A stretch of DNA of 64,000 nucleotides from Chlorokybus atmophyticus. Its lineage: Eukaryota; Streptophyta; Chlorokybophyceae; Chlorokybales; Chlorokybaceae. The DNA is taken from contig RHPI01002533.1 of assembly GCA_009103225.1 (NCBI GenBank), positions 1,890,527-1,954,526 on the forward strand, written 5' to 3'. Below are positions 26,001-38,141 of the stretch, piece after piece (within the stretch, counting starts at the first letter, position 1; every line of letters begins with the position of its first letter). The notes under the pieces are model-generated. The model had not been told where the DNA came from. It did not search any database and worked only from the letters and a program-made list of their open reading frames with translations. Made by a program: the position numbers and the translations under genes.

Positions 26001-28221
26001 CGGCCGAGACATTGATCCCGCCCAGCGCGAACGGAATGCCACAAAGGCAATAACCTCAGAAACGACTGTTGAGAAGATACCAATGCCGATGCAGATCACA
26101 AGAATAATGAGGAATTGTCCAAGAGGGGCGGTCGGGGTAATGTCTCCGTAGCCCACAGTGGACATGGTAACTACAGTCAAGTAGACACTGTGATGCCAAC
26201 AACAATATGTGAGGGGCCACTCGATGACAGCAGCAGCCAATGCGCAAGATACACGAGGATGTGTATCACTCACGCACACATTCACGCGCACACACACTGC
26301 GCGCTGTGCTACCTGTCATGGAATTGGAATGGGTTGCCTTCACTGTCAGTCTGGAAACCACACAATGCACAGAGTGGTTAGTGCTTTGCAGCGCTCTGCT
26401 CTGCTACTGTGCAGCAGGCACAGGTATGTTTCAAGAATGCGCTCACCAGGCCGACGGCTTCGGGCACAAGCTGAGCAAATACCAGCAGGTAAGATGCGAA
26501 TATGAGTATGATAACCACTGCCATTCCAAAAAGAGCACCAAATTTGTAAATGCGGGCTTCCTTTGTGTTCTGGACTGCTGGGTCTGGAAGCTGGTGATAG
26601 ACACTGTACACCGCCCAGAATGGCCTCTGCAAGCGAGCTGCACGGATGAAGTTGAATGCCGCATTGAACCTTCTGATGCGGCGTCGTCCGATTGGAGATG
26701 CTCCCAATGCGATAAATGGCAACAGAAACTGCAACATAAGGTTGCAAGCGTGAGTTGAGATGGATGGACATCATGCGACAGCCTCTGATACACAATCCCC
26801 ACTCAACTGTGCATCATCTTCTCACTACTTACCATGAGAGCGTTCAGAAGGTCAACCATGCCTTGAAAGCTGGTAATATAATTTGACTTTTCGCGCTTGC
26901 CTGCACCCGCCCGAGCCATCTGCATGCAGCCAGACACTGCTCAGTGTTGGGTTGTGTACCATTCGACCTGCAGCGGTTATGTAAAAGAGTACACGCATAC
27001 CTCCAGTATAAACATGAGAGAGTAAAGCGAGCCTGTGATAATGTCAGAGTACCACAGGACGCTGAATTTGTACGCGCGATTGACAAAGTAAGAACCAACT
27101 GCAAATAGCACGAAGCCAACCACTGCGATCACAAGCTGCAAAGAAGACGGCTGATGAGTTTTTGGCGCAAGCGCACATGTGAGGGTGCTTGCGCTTGATT
27201 GCATGAGTGTGCACGTGTCTGTGCGCGCACCCGCGTGCACATTGTTGCAGTGCTGCAGACAGGTGCTGATGCCAATCAACAAATTACAGAAAGGGGCACT
27301 TGCACATGCGAATGCAAACAAGCACATGTACATACATGTGTAACCACGCCATTGCAAACAGATGACTCACCCAAACCAGCTTTATGCGGCCATGGTACCG
27401 CTCCATCCTGCACGCAATCAACTTTGGCATGGAACATACTAACACAGCAAGCAGCCATAACTCATGTTACAAAGACAACAGGTCAAGTTTAATGCTGCAC
27501 ATGCAAACCTAGTAGGACAATGCGTGTGTGACGCAGATACACGCACAAAGAGGTCTATGCATGCGCACGCACGTCTGCTCACCAATCCAGCAGCCTTTGC
27601 AGCCGCAACATGATATTGATATTGGTGACTCCTCGTTGTGAGGAATTCGCGCGATGGCGGTGGTGAGTGAGAACACGCTTCATACCACGAAAAGTGACGG
27701 TATTGCTGTGCCATGACTGTGAACAGAAGACAATCGCACTGTTGAGTACACAATCACGTGCAGCTGGGAGCGCTAGCACTAAAAACTCCCACTTGCAACC
27801 AACACAAGGTGCTGCTTGCCAACAATGTGAGACAGACAGCAAGTGCAACACAGTCAACCCTATTGAAGCTACAAGCTACACGACAATGACAACTGCTTGC
27901 TTGACAACCAATGCAGTAGCACAACAACGAGCATACCCTCTTTGTGGGCCTGGAATCCCACAGCTGCTCTCGCCAGACCAGCTCCTGGTGGTGTCGGGCA
28001 TCATGGGACTCCTCCAGGGCGGCGCCACCCACCTTGTCCTCCGGAAGGACGGGCTCACCGCTGCGCCGATAGCTGTCGGAGGCAGGCATGGAAGAAGGCA
28101 AGCCTTGCTCTTCCCTGTACTCAAGCTCATGCTCCACCTCCGAGGCCTGCGACGCCTGCGGCAGCTGCTCCGCCGACCCACTTGGCGCCCTGGCAGGCGG
28201 GCGACCCCCCCTTTCATCCAT
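23056..28221 (-). CDS. Slo-type six-TM potassium channel with two RCK domains (copy B)
   Basis: Eighteen exons (28221-27937, 27716-27583, 27407-27371, 27135-27001, 26919-26833, 26728-26447, 26350-26313, 26187-25866, 25778-25611, 25541-25494, 25402-25052, 24980-24880, 24725-24473, 24352-24302, 24221-23955, 23866-23549, 23442-23324, 23194-23056) join in phase to 1044 aa. S1 is LVIAVVGFVLFAVGSYF and S2 IITGSLYSLMFILE. S4 carries many arginines (RRRIRRFNAAFNFIRAARLQR, 241-261). The pore is TVGYGD (343-348), then S6. RCK1 begins HIVIVGD (409) and RCK2 HILVCG. WRIAYSRGVNEELYRSPL and the tail NKRLPYVSTNPEPSTVLAEDDRIFVL are diagnostic of Slo. The acidic calcium bowl is replaced by SAMSYSADTSVPFTMN, so BK-like Ca2+ gating by the bowl is unlikely. 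It is a tandem paralogue of copy A with nearly the same intron positions. The first exon (acidic, no homology) is the least certain. Confidence 0.9.
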
Positions 28222-28927
28222 GTTCTCAATGCAATGCTTCTCACATCACCGCCGACGCCCAGGCTGAGAAGCAGGTAGCAGGCAGCTTGCAACTACTGGT
28301 CAGCGTCAGTGTCCCAGCAATGCTGCCCCACTGACACGCACCCGCACTCTACCACCTCCAGCAGCAAGAATGCACACAATCAAGCTAGCCAGCAGCACGC
28401 TACACTGAATTCAGCGCTCAGTGCCCCACCACCACCACCTCCTCTGCCTCCTCCTCCTCGTCCTCTTCCGCCGCCGCCGCTGCGGCAGCTGCACGCAGGT
28501 GATGTGCCCAAACAAACTTGCGGCATGCATGCGTGGACCTTTGAAAACTCTGAGTTCAAAGGCCGGTTTACGCGCCTTTCAAAAAACGTAAGCAATGCCT
28601 TCCGTTTAGCGTCCTTGCATATTATCTTAGACTTGAACTCAGAATTTTCATAGGCTTTGTCTGTACTGTCCAGCGTGGAAATCCGCGGGGAGCGTTTCTG
28701 TGTCTTTTAGGAACGCTGCCTCCGGAAACATGCATGTCCTTTGCATGTCTCTTCCTCATGAGCGGAAAATGCAAGGTGGATCTATGGAGTCCACGGTGCT
28801 TTGTGGTGCGCTGTGGATTTCGCACGGATCGCATTGATTGTGCTGCACCCCAATCCCTCAATGCGATCTGTGCTGCAGTGAGCAGGACTGTGAACGGCAC
28901 GTGAGACTGGCAGGTACATGTACCATG
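28222..28927. other. Spacer upstream of channel copy B
   Basis: The spacer holds a CT/CCG-rich stretch (28420-28490, Pro-rich frames) and the fold-back element below. It is the expected promoter side of channel copy B. I see no gene. Confidence 0.45.
28543..28649. repeat. Small fold-back element with 17-bp inverted ends
   Basis: GAAAACTCTGAGTTCAA (543-559) and TTGAACTCAGAATTTTC (633-649) are inverted copies with one mismatch, separated by 73 bp. It could be a tiny MITE or a structured RNA element. No duplicated flank is obvious. Confidence 0.6.
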
Positions 28928-29401
28928 TACAGTCTACCCTCGCTAAGAGCATACTGTTTGTCCCCATCAATCGTATGCTCTTGGCGAGGACATGCTCTTG
29001 GCGTTTGAGAGAATAACATCCTCTTGGATGTCAAGAGTATATATGGGCTATAAACGCGGTTTCATCACGTCCGTCACGTTTATTGCGTCACGCGCATCAC
29101 GGTACGCCCCGTCGCGCCATTACGCCCATCACGCTGGTGCGCGTCAAACCTTGCCCATCATGCCCTAATTGTCACGCTCATCACGCCTTATGCCACATCC
29201 GTCACGTCTCCTCCCCTCGATATTGGGAATAAACACACTAAAACTTGCAAGAATTTCACGAAAAACAAATATGCTCTTCGCGGTTAGTCATATTCTCTTA
29301 TGCACCAACATTTGCCTGTAAAACCATTTGTAATTGCACATTCTATTTGATAAGCGGGGTTATTCTCTTGGAGCGAAGTCTCTTAGCGGAGGTAGACTGT
29401 A
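28928..29401 (-). mobile_element. MITE-like element, inverted relative of the 2.5-kb copy
   Basis: TA at 28928-28929, then CAGTCTACCCTCGCTAAGAGC; the right end is the complement of CAGTCTACCTCCGCTAAGAGA before TA at 29400-29401. The termini match at 19 of 21 bases and the body is 470 bp. It includes a GTCACG/ATCACG-rich block and CTCTTGGATGTCAAGAG, both shared in reverse orientation with the element at 2475-2878. It is non-coding. Confidence 0.75.
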
Positions 29402-31238
29402 GTCACGAGGGGGGGCTTGCGTAAAAAATGCCTTTTCACGGGCAAAAATACGCCGTAATACAAGCCCCACGGACAAAGAAGGGTGGGGGGCTCATGTTAA
29501 AAGGGAGGGCTTTCGTACGAGTAAATACGGTAATTAAGCCCGATACATCTGTTCAGCAATGATGCGACATGCTGTCAATGTCATTTAATGATGGTTACAG
29601 CAATTTCATCGAATATGAGTTTATTACATGTATGCACATATACTTACGTACAAATAAGTATCATATGCAATTTTATGGATTTGACTAAGTGGTACATAAC
29701 AAACGATCAGTGTATACGATGTGTTGCGCATGTGCAAATTGAATGATATAAGCTTGCATGTGATTATCATATGGTACTCCATATTATGGAATTAATGGAT
29801 GGCAAAACTATTGCAGAATACACAATACAATAATACGAAATATATGAACATCATTAATCTTTGCATAATTATATCGATGTGTAAGTACAAGGGAGCTATA
29901 GGTTTTTCCTCTTGGTACATGCGCCTTTCAAGCAATCACAACACTTTTGCATGCATATCATGGCAAGTATACTCCACCCACTTAATTGGTGTATTGCCAT
30001 TCCATGTCAAGACATGACATGGCAATACATTAAATAATAATTATCATAAATTTGTCCAACAGCAACCGTGATTATGATATAAAACATGCTATAACAAAGG
30101 GTTAAATTCGTTTTAAAAAAGCTGAAATTGGATTAATAATACGGCATTATTAGCTATGCATTCAATATTGCATAACTTTCACAGATCACTTATGCGACGC
30201 TCTTTTAGCGTATGCAAGGGGGGTCGTATAATGTCATATTTGTGAAGTAACACGTCAGTTGGTACTAGCTCATGGATGAATAATTATAAATGCAATTGTA
30301 GTGCATAAGATATGAAGATGATAACATGCGATTATTCTTATCATACATAACTAGACAAGTACTGCTTTGTAGGACAAAACTTGATCATTTTTCACCAGCA
30401 GACGCCCTGCGGCTTTTTATCAATTCTGAAGCAACATTCTTACAACTTGTGTGCACACCAAGGATCTCTTTTATGACGGAAAGAAGACACTCGTGCGATT
30501 AGGGTCGTTGAAAACCTTTGCAGAAGTTTTGTCTTTCGAGTAGGATTTTACCAAGCTTTATGGGAAGGAGAGAGTTGCGGTTGCGGATGAAGCGGCTACT
30601 CTCGCAGCGGCTGCAAGCCACGATGCCGCCAGCCGCGCATTCAACTTGCATGCAAGCTCACAAACAATTGATCATGAGTTCTATCGAGACCTGTAATATG
30701 TTGTAATGACACTCAAGATTCGCTCGTCAGGGCTGTTTTGCGAGCATTGGTTAATGCGTTGCATATGGGCTTTGCTGGTACGCATACACAAAGTGAAACA
30801 TGTGTAGGGTGCAGTAGACTGCAGCAATGCAGCACATGCGTAATGTATCAACAACGCTACAAACTGAAGGTGCCTTGATTGGGTCAGTAATTTCCTTGCA
30901 TATCATCCCTGCCCTAGTAGGCGGGCTATTAGCCATACAAGCAGCGCAATACCTTTCCTGGAATGCACAGAAACCAACTTTTTCAATTTGTGCATGCAGA
31001 ATTGCTGAGTCTTTATTTAAGCCAAGTTGACTTTGCCATTTGCTATTGAAACCGCAACTTTTTAATAGGGAAAGCATGCAGCAAGCAAGCAAACCGTTAC
31101 TAGTGTAACAAATAGCAAGCTTAGGAAACATTGGTTTCGTGCAGCACCTTTTTCTTGCCTGATGTGTGCGATAATACATGCCATGCACAGAATGATCGCA
31201 AAGGGGTGCAAATGGGTCCGTGATGATGCCGAGTGCAG
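29402..31238. other. AT-rich gene-free island
   Basis: From about 29500 to 30400 the sequence is clearly richer in A+T than anything else in the window. It has long ATATG/CATAT/TTATT strings and no supportable gene. A 38-bp imperfect palindrome at 29991-30028 has arms GTATTGCCAT..CCATGTC matching 16 of 18. The stretch 30700-31238 returns to average composition but contains no helicase core upstream of the truncated helicase. Confidence 0.6.
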
Positions 31239-32934
31239 GCGATGCAAAGAGCAGGAAGAGCCGGGCGCACTCAGCCGGGAAGGTGCGCGGCTGCGGGTTT
31301 TGTAGTATACTTTGTGATGGGTGTGTGCTTGCGCATGCGTATATGTATGTGCGCTTGCGTGTGCACGTGTATGTGCATGTGTGCGTGCGCATGTATGTGT
31401 GTGTGCGTGTGCGTGTAAGTGTGTGCTGATGACACCACTCATAGGTGCTATCGCTTGTATTCGCAAGAGGTGTACAAGACCGAACTCCCCGTCGCCACCG
31501 TCCCCGAGATCCAGCGCACCACCCTCGAGGGCGTGGTGCTGTACCTTAAGACGCTCAGCATCTCCAACGTCCTCTCCTTTGAGTTCCTCGACGCCCCCGA
31601 GACGTCCGCCCTCGAGGAGGCCCTCAAGCACCTCTACGCCCTGGACGCCATAGACGCAGAGACGGGGTTGTGGTTAATGTTGGCAACGCTATGGCTGAAC
31701 TCCGGCTTGAACCACCTCTCGCGTGTGCGATAATAGAGGCGTGCACACTTGATTGTGTGTAGCGGACGCCATCACGATTGCAGCAGTGTGCTCTACCGAG
31801 AGTGTGTTTATGGGTTCTTCCGGGAGGAGAGGAGACAAAAGAGGGGGTGAAGGACGAGCAAACAACATAAGACAGATGCAAGATCAGCGTGATCCAGAGT
31901 TGCCAACGGGTCAGGACTGGGTGACCACATACAGTTGTTGGCGGTGTATAACGCGTGGGAGCGCGCGGGGTTCGACAACAAGTGGTGCCGACACATGCAT
32001 CTGCAGACGCGGTCCGTGCGATTCGCTGTCAACGTGAGGCAACAGCTGGCACAGGTCGTGGGCAAGTACAAAGACAAGGATGACACGGATGAGTGAAGTG
32101 ATGAGAGACAGGGGTGAGAGGGATAGGGGGAGGAAGAGGGATAGGGAGAGTAGGTTGGGTAGTGGTTATAAGGATGTCGATAGGCACACTGCCGTGTGCA
32201 GAGCGCTCTGCGTTGGGTTTGCCAGCAGGCTTGCGCACAGTCTGCCGCGACACAACGGGTACAAGACGCTGGCGGACAGCCCTGTCCTCGTGCAGGTGCG
32301 TGCATAGCAAGGTGCATGTGTGAGTTGGTGTGCGCATATGTGAGGGTGTCCCAAACTCCTGTGTGTCATGGTCAGGTCCACCCGTCGAGAGCGGAGCTGG
32401 CGGCGGATGAAGATGGCCTCATGCCGAAATGGGTACTATATCAGGAGCTCGTCGCAACAGCGAGACCGTTCATGAGACAGGCGCAAACACAGCGTGCATG
32501 TGTGTTTGAGTGGATGCGTGCAAGCGTATGCACGTGTGCGCTTGCAAGTGTGTACGTATGCGCGTGTGTGTGTCCGTGCATGCGCGTATGGGTATGTGTG
32601 TGCACGTGTACACTTACAGCGCCATGCTGCAAACACATTGCACTCCGGGCAGGTGTGTGTGGTGAAGGGCAAGTGGGTCGAGCCTCTCCTGCGCAAGATG
32701 CCCGGCGTGGACATGGACAGGTTGAGCGGACGCGCATCCCGCAGAAAACGGGCTGCCGCTGCTGCTGCGAGTCTGATCGAAGCGCCTCTCGCGGACGGGT
32801 CCACACGCATCACCTCACAACCTCCTTCTGCGCAAGCGACAAATGTTGTTCGTGCCGCGGCAGCGCGGGAGCGGTTTCTACAAGGGAGAGCGGATAAGAA
32901 GGTCATTGCCACACCCGCCAGCAAGAAGCAGTAA
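31239..32934 (+). pseudogene. DEAH-box RNA helicase, truncated before motif VI and frame-broken
   Basis: The first exon (31239-31282) encodes AMQRAGRAGRTQPGR, helicase motif VI. It splices in phase to 31445 onward (CYRLYSQEVYKTELPVATVPEIQRTTLEGVVLYLKTL), the winged-helix/HA2 start of spliceosomal-type DEAH helicases. Near 31665 (ACGGGGTTG) the frame must shift to continue NVGNAMAELRLEPPLACAIIEAC. A second shift near 31912 links ESVFMGSSG.. to GDHIQLLAVYNAWERAGFDNKWC. Later exons encode GYKTLADSPVLVQ, VHPSRAELAADEDGLMPKWVLYQELVATARPFMRQ and KGKWVEPLLRKMPGVDMDRLSG, ending in a basic Ala-rich tail at 32934. Motifs I-V are absent upstream, where AT-rich DNA lies instead. One intron has a GC-type boundary (32481). 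It is either a 5'-truncated pseudogene or a gene cut by misassembly with sequencing errors at the G run. Confidence 0.7.
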
Positions 32935-34269
32935 GGTTGGGGAACTGTGGTTTGGGTTTGTTGGCTAGCGAGATGTGGAGTGATGGTGGCGTGTTGAGTC
33001 ATAGCAACGCAGCGTTGCGGGCAGTTGTGGTATCGTCATCTGGCTTGTGGTTGATTGCGTTTATGCACGTTTATATGGTGACATACGTGCATGCATGTGG
33101 ACAGAGTTGATGCCTTTCTTAGCAGGCAAGCACCTGCATAGGTAACGTGCGCGTGCACAGATAAATCAGCAAGTTCGAAATGTGTGGAAGCGGGCTCGCT
33201 TTGAGAGCCCGCTTCCAGCACATCGTGCTTGTGATTGTTAGACTACCGTCGTTGTACACTATGCAAACCCAATGCAACGTTCTGCGTGCACCCAAGTTGC
33301 AAGACTTCCCTTCAACCCAAGCTGTGTTGTTCCATTTGTCCCACATGCTGTGCGGCACAATGCAGCATACCATTGCCAGTGTGCCAGACTCTTGTGCACT
33401 GGCAATTGTACCCGGTCCACTTGAGTGCAAGCAAACATGCTGCGGTACTTTTATTTAGTAACTAGGCAGCAGTTTTTTTGTCTGGGGCACGCTTTTGCAT
33501 CTGGCATAGTGTACCCCGCCTGATGTCATCTCTTACTACGCGGTCACACTTTAGCATGATTCATCATGAACTGTTCATGTGTGCCCCCCCTGGCAGGCAC
33601 ACGCAAGCGCAGCGCATCTGGTATTTGTGAACATGAACAACCAAGGCAGCAGCTTGCTCTTGCCTGCGTTGTGGCTTGCATCCACATGCAATCAGTCGCG
33701 TCACATCTGCTCAAGTGCTTGAGATTCCCTTCAGTGATCTCTAAGCCAATGGTTAACATCGCAACGAATAGAGAAGTTGTCCAGCAACTTGCATAACTGG
33801 CATACAACTGGGCATGGCCTGCACATGTTGTGCGGACTCGGTGCCTCTCTTGTGCAAAGCTTGTCTCTGTCCATGCCTACACCATGGCGGAGTAAGCACA
33901 AAGGAGACACAACTCCTGCTGATAAACAATTTGAGCTTGCGAGCGTGTGTAGCATGGATGTCCTTTCCATAGCATGGCTGCTCGAGCAGTGATGCGGTGA
34001 TGGGATGAACTTGTGAATGATTGAAAAGATCTGGTGCTCGCATGGTATTCATGCAAGCATAGTAAGAAGGCGACCCTTATGACTCGTCCCTTGTGGACAA
34101 AGCTGAGGACTGATTTGCAAGGCAACTGAGGCCATTTGTGTGTTGGTATGCGGGTGCCTGGGCTTTATGAGGTTGAGTATAGTTATGCTCAATGAAGTGC
34201 TACCCCCCGGGGGGAAGAAGGGAACCCCGCCACTCTTGCTTCTGCTTCTGCTTCTGCTGCTGCGCGCGC
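32935..34269. other. Intergenic region
   Basis: No gene is supportable here. A short hairpin (AAGCGGGCTC..GAGCCCGCTT, 33188-33213) is the only clear structure. Confidence 0.45.
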
Positions 34270-34727
<458 letters not shown>

Positions 34728-35113
34728 GCCCGTAATATGCGCCACCTCGCACTTGAAACAATGACATCTCACATGTGGCGGAAAAATGCGAGAGACAGAA
34801 AGCAATCAATCCCCATGCAAGGCTGCACCAACGATTGACTCAAAACGCAGCGTCACTGCTACCAACAACTTTGCACATACGCAATACATGCAACCAACAT
34901 TTCGCTGTACTGCCCATGACCTCGCACCACTCCGCAGTCGTTGCATCTCATATCACTACCATATCGTCTGATGTTATTGCCCATCACCAGCCGCACGGGT
35001 TTCACGACACATCCATACCAATTCAGAGTTGTCCTGCAGCACACAGTTCGCTCTCAGGGACTGCTACGAACTACTGGGGTATACCGACAGCAAGGTGTGA
35101 CAAGGTACTAACC

Positions 35114-37958
35114 TCACACTTTGTAGTTCAGAGACTCCATTTCTTCCTCGCATTGCTTGTCGTCAACCAACTGACGCAATGCAATCTCAGCTTTTTCGGA
35201 AGGCTGTGTGCCAGCTCGGACCAGCTCAACCAGCCAGTATACGCCCTTAGCCTCACCGATTGAGCGCCTGCTCGCTGTGTCAGTAGTTGCGACACTGCCC
35301 AGTGCAGATGCAGCCTCGGCCTTGCTGTTGTCCGTGCCGGAGCGCAACAGTTCAACCAGCAGGGGTATGGCTCCGGCCTCGCGGATACGGCGCGAGCAGT
35401 AGCCCCGCTGGTCGCTCTCAGCACCATCATGTGCGACATTGCCAAGTGCACGTGCAGCCTGGGCCTTGTCGTCGTCCGTGCCGGAGCGCAACAGCTCAAC
35501 CAGCAGAGGTAATCCTCCAGCATCACAGATTGAGCGCCTGCTCTTTGTGTCAGTCAATGCAACACTGCCCAGCGCGCGTGCAGCCCAGGCCTTGCTGTCA
35601 CCCGTGCCAGACTGCAACAGCTTAACCAGCAGGGGAATGCCTCCGGCCTCGCGGATTGAGCGCCTGCTCTCTGTGTCAGTGGATGCGACATTGCTCAGTG
35701 CACGTGTAGCCTGGGCCTTGCCGTCGGTAGTGCCGAAATGCAACAGCGCAACCAACAGGAGTATTCCTTTGGCCTCACGGATCAAGTGTCTGCTCTCAAT
35801 ATCACTGGTTGTGATATTGGCCAATGCATGTGCAGCCTTGGCCTTGCCGTCGTCTGTGCCGGAGTGCAACAGCACAACCAACGGGGGTATCCCTTCAGCC
35901 TTACGAATCAAGCTCCTGCTCTCATCCTCACACGCGACATTGCCCAATGCAAGTGCAGCTTGCGCCTTGCCATCGGCCGTGCCGAATTGCAGCAGGGCAA
36001 CCAACGCGGCTATCCCATCCTCCTTTCCGGCTACACGGATCAAGCGTCTGCTCTCAACATCTGTGGAAGTGACATACGCCAATGCCCGTGCAGCCTGGGC
36101 CTTGCTGTCGTGCGTGCCGGAGCGCAACAGCGCAACCAATGCAGGTATCCCATCCTCCTTTTCGGCCACACGGATTAAGCTTCTACTCTCAACATCAGTG
36201 AGTGCGATATTGGCCAATGCCCGTGCAGCCCAGCCCTTGCTGTCGTCCATGCCGGAGCGCAACAGCGCAACCAACAAAGGTATCCCTTTAGCCTCGCATA
36301 TTGAGCGCCTGCTCTCGGGATCGACATCTGCAACAATGGCCAGTGCATGTGCAGCCTCGGCCTTGCCAACAACATCAGCGCCAGATTGCAACAGCGCAAG
36401 CAGTGGCGGTATCGCCTCGCGGATCAGCTCCTTTACCTCCACATCTTCTTGAACTGCTCCATTCTCCGCATCCTCGAGTAGGCATACCAATGCTCGTGCC
36501 GCACCCTCTTTGCTGTCTGACAGGCCGGCGCGGAGTTTCTTGACCACTTTTGCAATCTGGTTGCTGACACTGCCGGCTGGAGCAGCCCCGCCTCGCTCTC
36601 CTGTACTGCTCTCAAGGCGTTGCAGTACGGACGGAGATACGGACTCGGGGCGCTGAGCAACAATCTCCTGCAACAGAGCCATTGCTTCGGGGTGCTGTAA
36701 CGCACGAAGCCCTTCATCCGTCTGCGCTACGCCCTCAAGAGCGGTAGCAGCCACTTTCATGGCAGAGGGCAATCCCAGTTCCAATGTCCGGAGCAGCGGC
36801 ATCACGAAAGCATCAGCACCCTGCCGTTGATGTATACCGTTTACCCAGCTGAACTCTTTGTATATGTCGCTGGCTACTGCATCCAGGTCCACGCCTTCCA
36901 CTGCATCGTGAGACGCACTGGTGGCAGCCTTGACTGGCGGCTGTAATTTGATGCTTTGCAGAAGACTGCCTTCACCCGAGATACTGCTGGTGCCTGCCAT
37001 TGCACAAGTGTCAGACACCAACACGAACACGTGGAACTGCAGCAAGCTCAGCGTAAGTACCTGGCAATGCCGCGATTGCCGTAGCTGTTGCGCGCAGTGG
37101 CTCAGCCACGCGTTTCAACCAAGCCAAAGCTGGGATGTATCGCGCATATGTGACGAACCCCTCCGCTTCCAGCAACTTCACAATCTCCTGGACCTCTTCC
37201 TGTACCGCGTTCAGAATGTCATGGTTGTCTGTCGCACCTACGACCATGTCTTTGATGGTCATCACCATAATGCGGACAGCCTTGAAGGGGAAACGCTGCG
37301 AGTACTCTCTGTCTTTGGCAAACTCATCGGCCGCAACGAGCAACCTTGCTGGTTCAATAGTAGTAAGATTGCTGTAGCAGGCTGCCCGGTAGACGTCATC
37401 GTGGCTGTGCGAGTATTCAATGTAGAGATTGGTATACGCCAGCAGGTTGCGTTGGAATTGCAACAGATCCTGCCGTTCAACAAGGTTGATAATATCGTTG
37501 CCAACTTGTTCCACTGCCTGCCGCACCTCGTTGAGCGCAGTGGTTTGGCGAAGTGACGCTTGCTCAATCTGCAGACTGATATCGTGGCTCATGTTTTCCA
37601 ACTCCTTTTTAAGCTTGTTGTTGTCTTGTTCTCTTGCTGCCTCCCAGCGCTTGAATGTGTTTTTGACGTTTTTGTCTATGGCGTCCAGCGCTTGGTTGAC
37701 CAGCTCGTATTGCTGCGCTGCTTCAAGCTGTTTGTGCGCCGTGTAGAGGCGCACGGCGAGGTCTCCAAACCCGAGCACGATGCCAGCGGCGCTCATGGCG
37801 ATGGAGAGCGCCCCACCTGTGGCGATGTTGCCGACGATGCTGCTTACTACGGCACCCGCGACCTTGGCTGCCATGCCGTCTCCAGACACAGTCTTCTTGG
37901 CTGCTTCGAGAACCTCCATTGACGGACCTTCGTCAGGGGCAGCCTTTGGCTGCGGCAT
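35114..37958 (-). CDS. Armadillo-repeat protein with a hydrophobic/coiled-coil N-terminal domain
   Basis: Two exons (37958-37061 and 36993-35114) separated by a 67-nt intron join in phase to 925 aa. Residues about 20-80 are Gly/Ala-rich and hydrophobic (AAKVAGAVVSSIVGNIATGGALSIAMSAAGIVLGFGDLAV), perhaps membrane-inserting. A helical coiled-coil stretch follows (KRWEAAREQDNNKLKKELENM). The C-terminal 430 residues hold about 9-10 ARM repeats of consensus EAGGIPLLVELLRSGTDDSKAQAARALGNVA..D.ESRRLI, usually protein-binding. Repeats are so similar that unequal exchange is likely. The start at 37958 is the first ATG before the conserved-looking region. A phase-compatible acceptor precedes it, and a possible upstream exon (about 38180-38310) would add N-terminal residues. 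Partner and function are unknown. Such arrays are expanded in several algal groups. Confidence 0.8.
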
Positions 37959-38141
37959 GCCTGCACGGTCTGAGGATGAGAGCGAAAACAAGAGATACAA
38001 GGGCAATGTAACACACAGCTCTGTGCATGTAAGTGCCATGGTGGTCTGGGCGACTGCTGTTGTCAAATTGCTGGGCTGCAAGTTGACTGCAAATGTGTGA
38101 GAGCGGCCTGCCTGCCTGCAGGCGTCGACCAGACCGCACAC

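Noticed and set aside
27439-27753. Alternative frame QYRHFSWYEACSHS.. for the second exon of channel copy B
   Set aside because: Only the frame ending NINIMLRLQRLLDW joins in phase to the next exon, and it matches LHSMLDW in copy A.
3800-28221. A dedicated operon-like cAMP-K+ channel signalling cluster
   Set aside because: Adjacent eukaryotic genes on opposite strands give no evidence of joint function. Adjacency alone is not enough, and the channels lack a visible cyclic-nucleotide-binding domain.
31062-31631. 189-codon minus-strand frame
   Set aside because: Antisense to helicase exons and the TG-rich intron.
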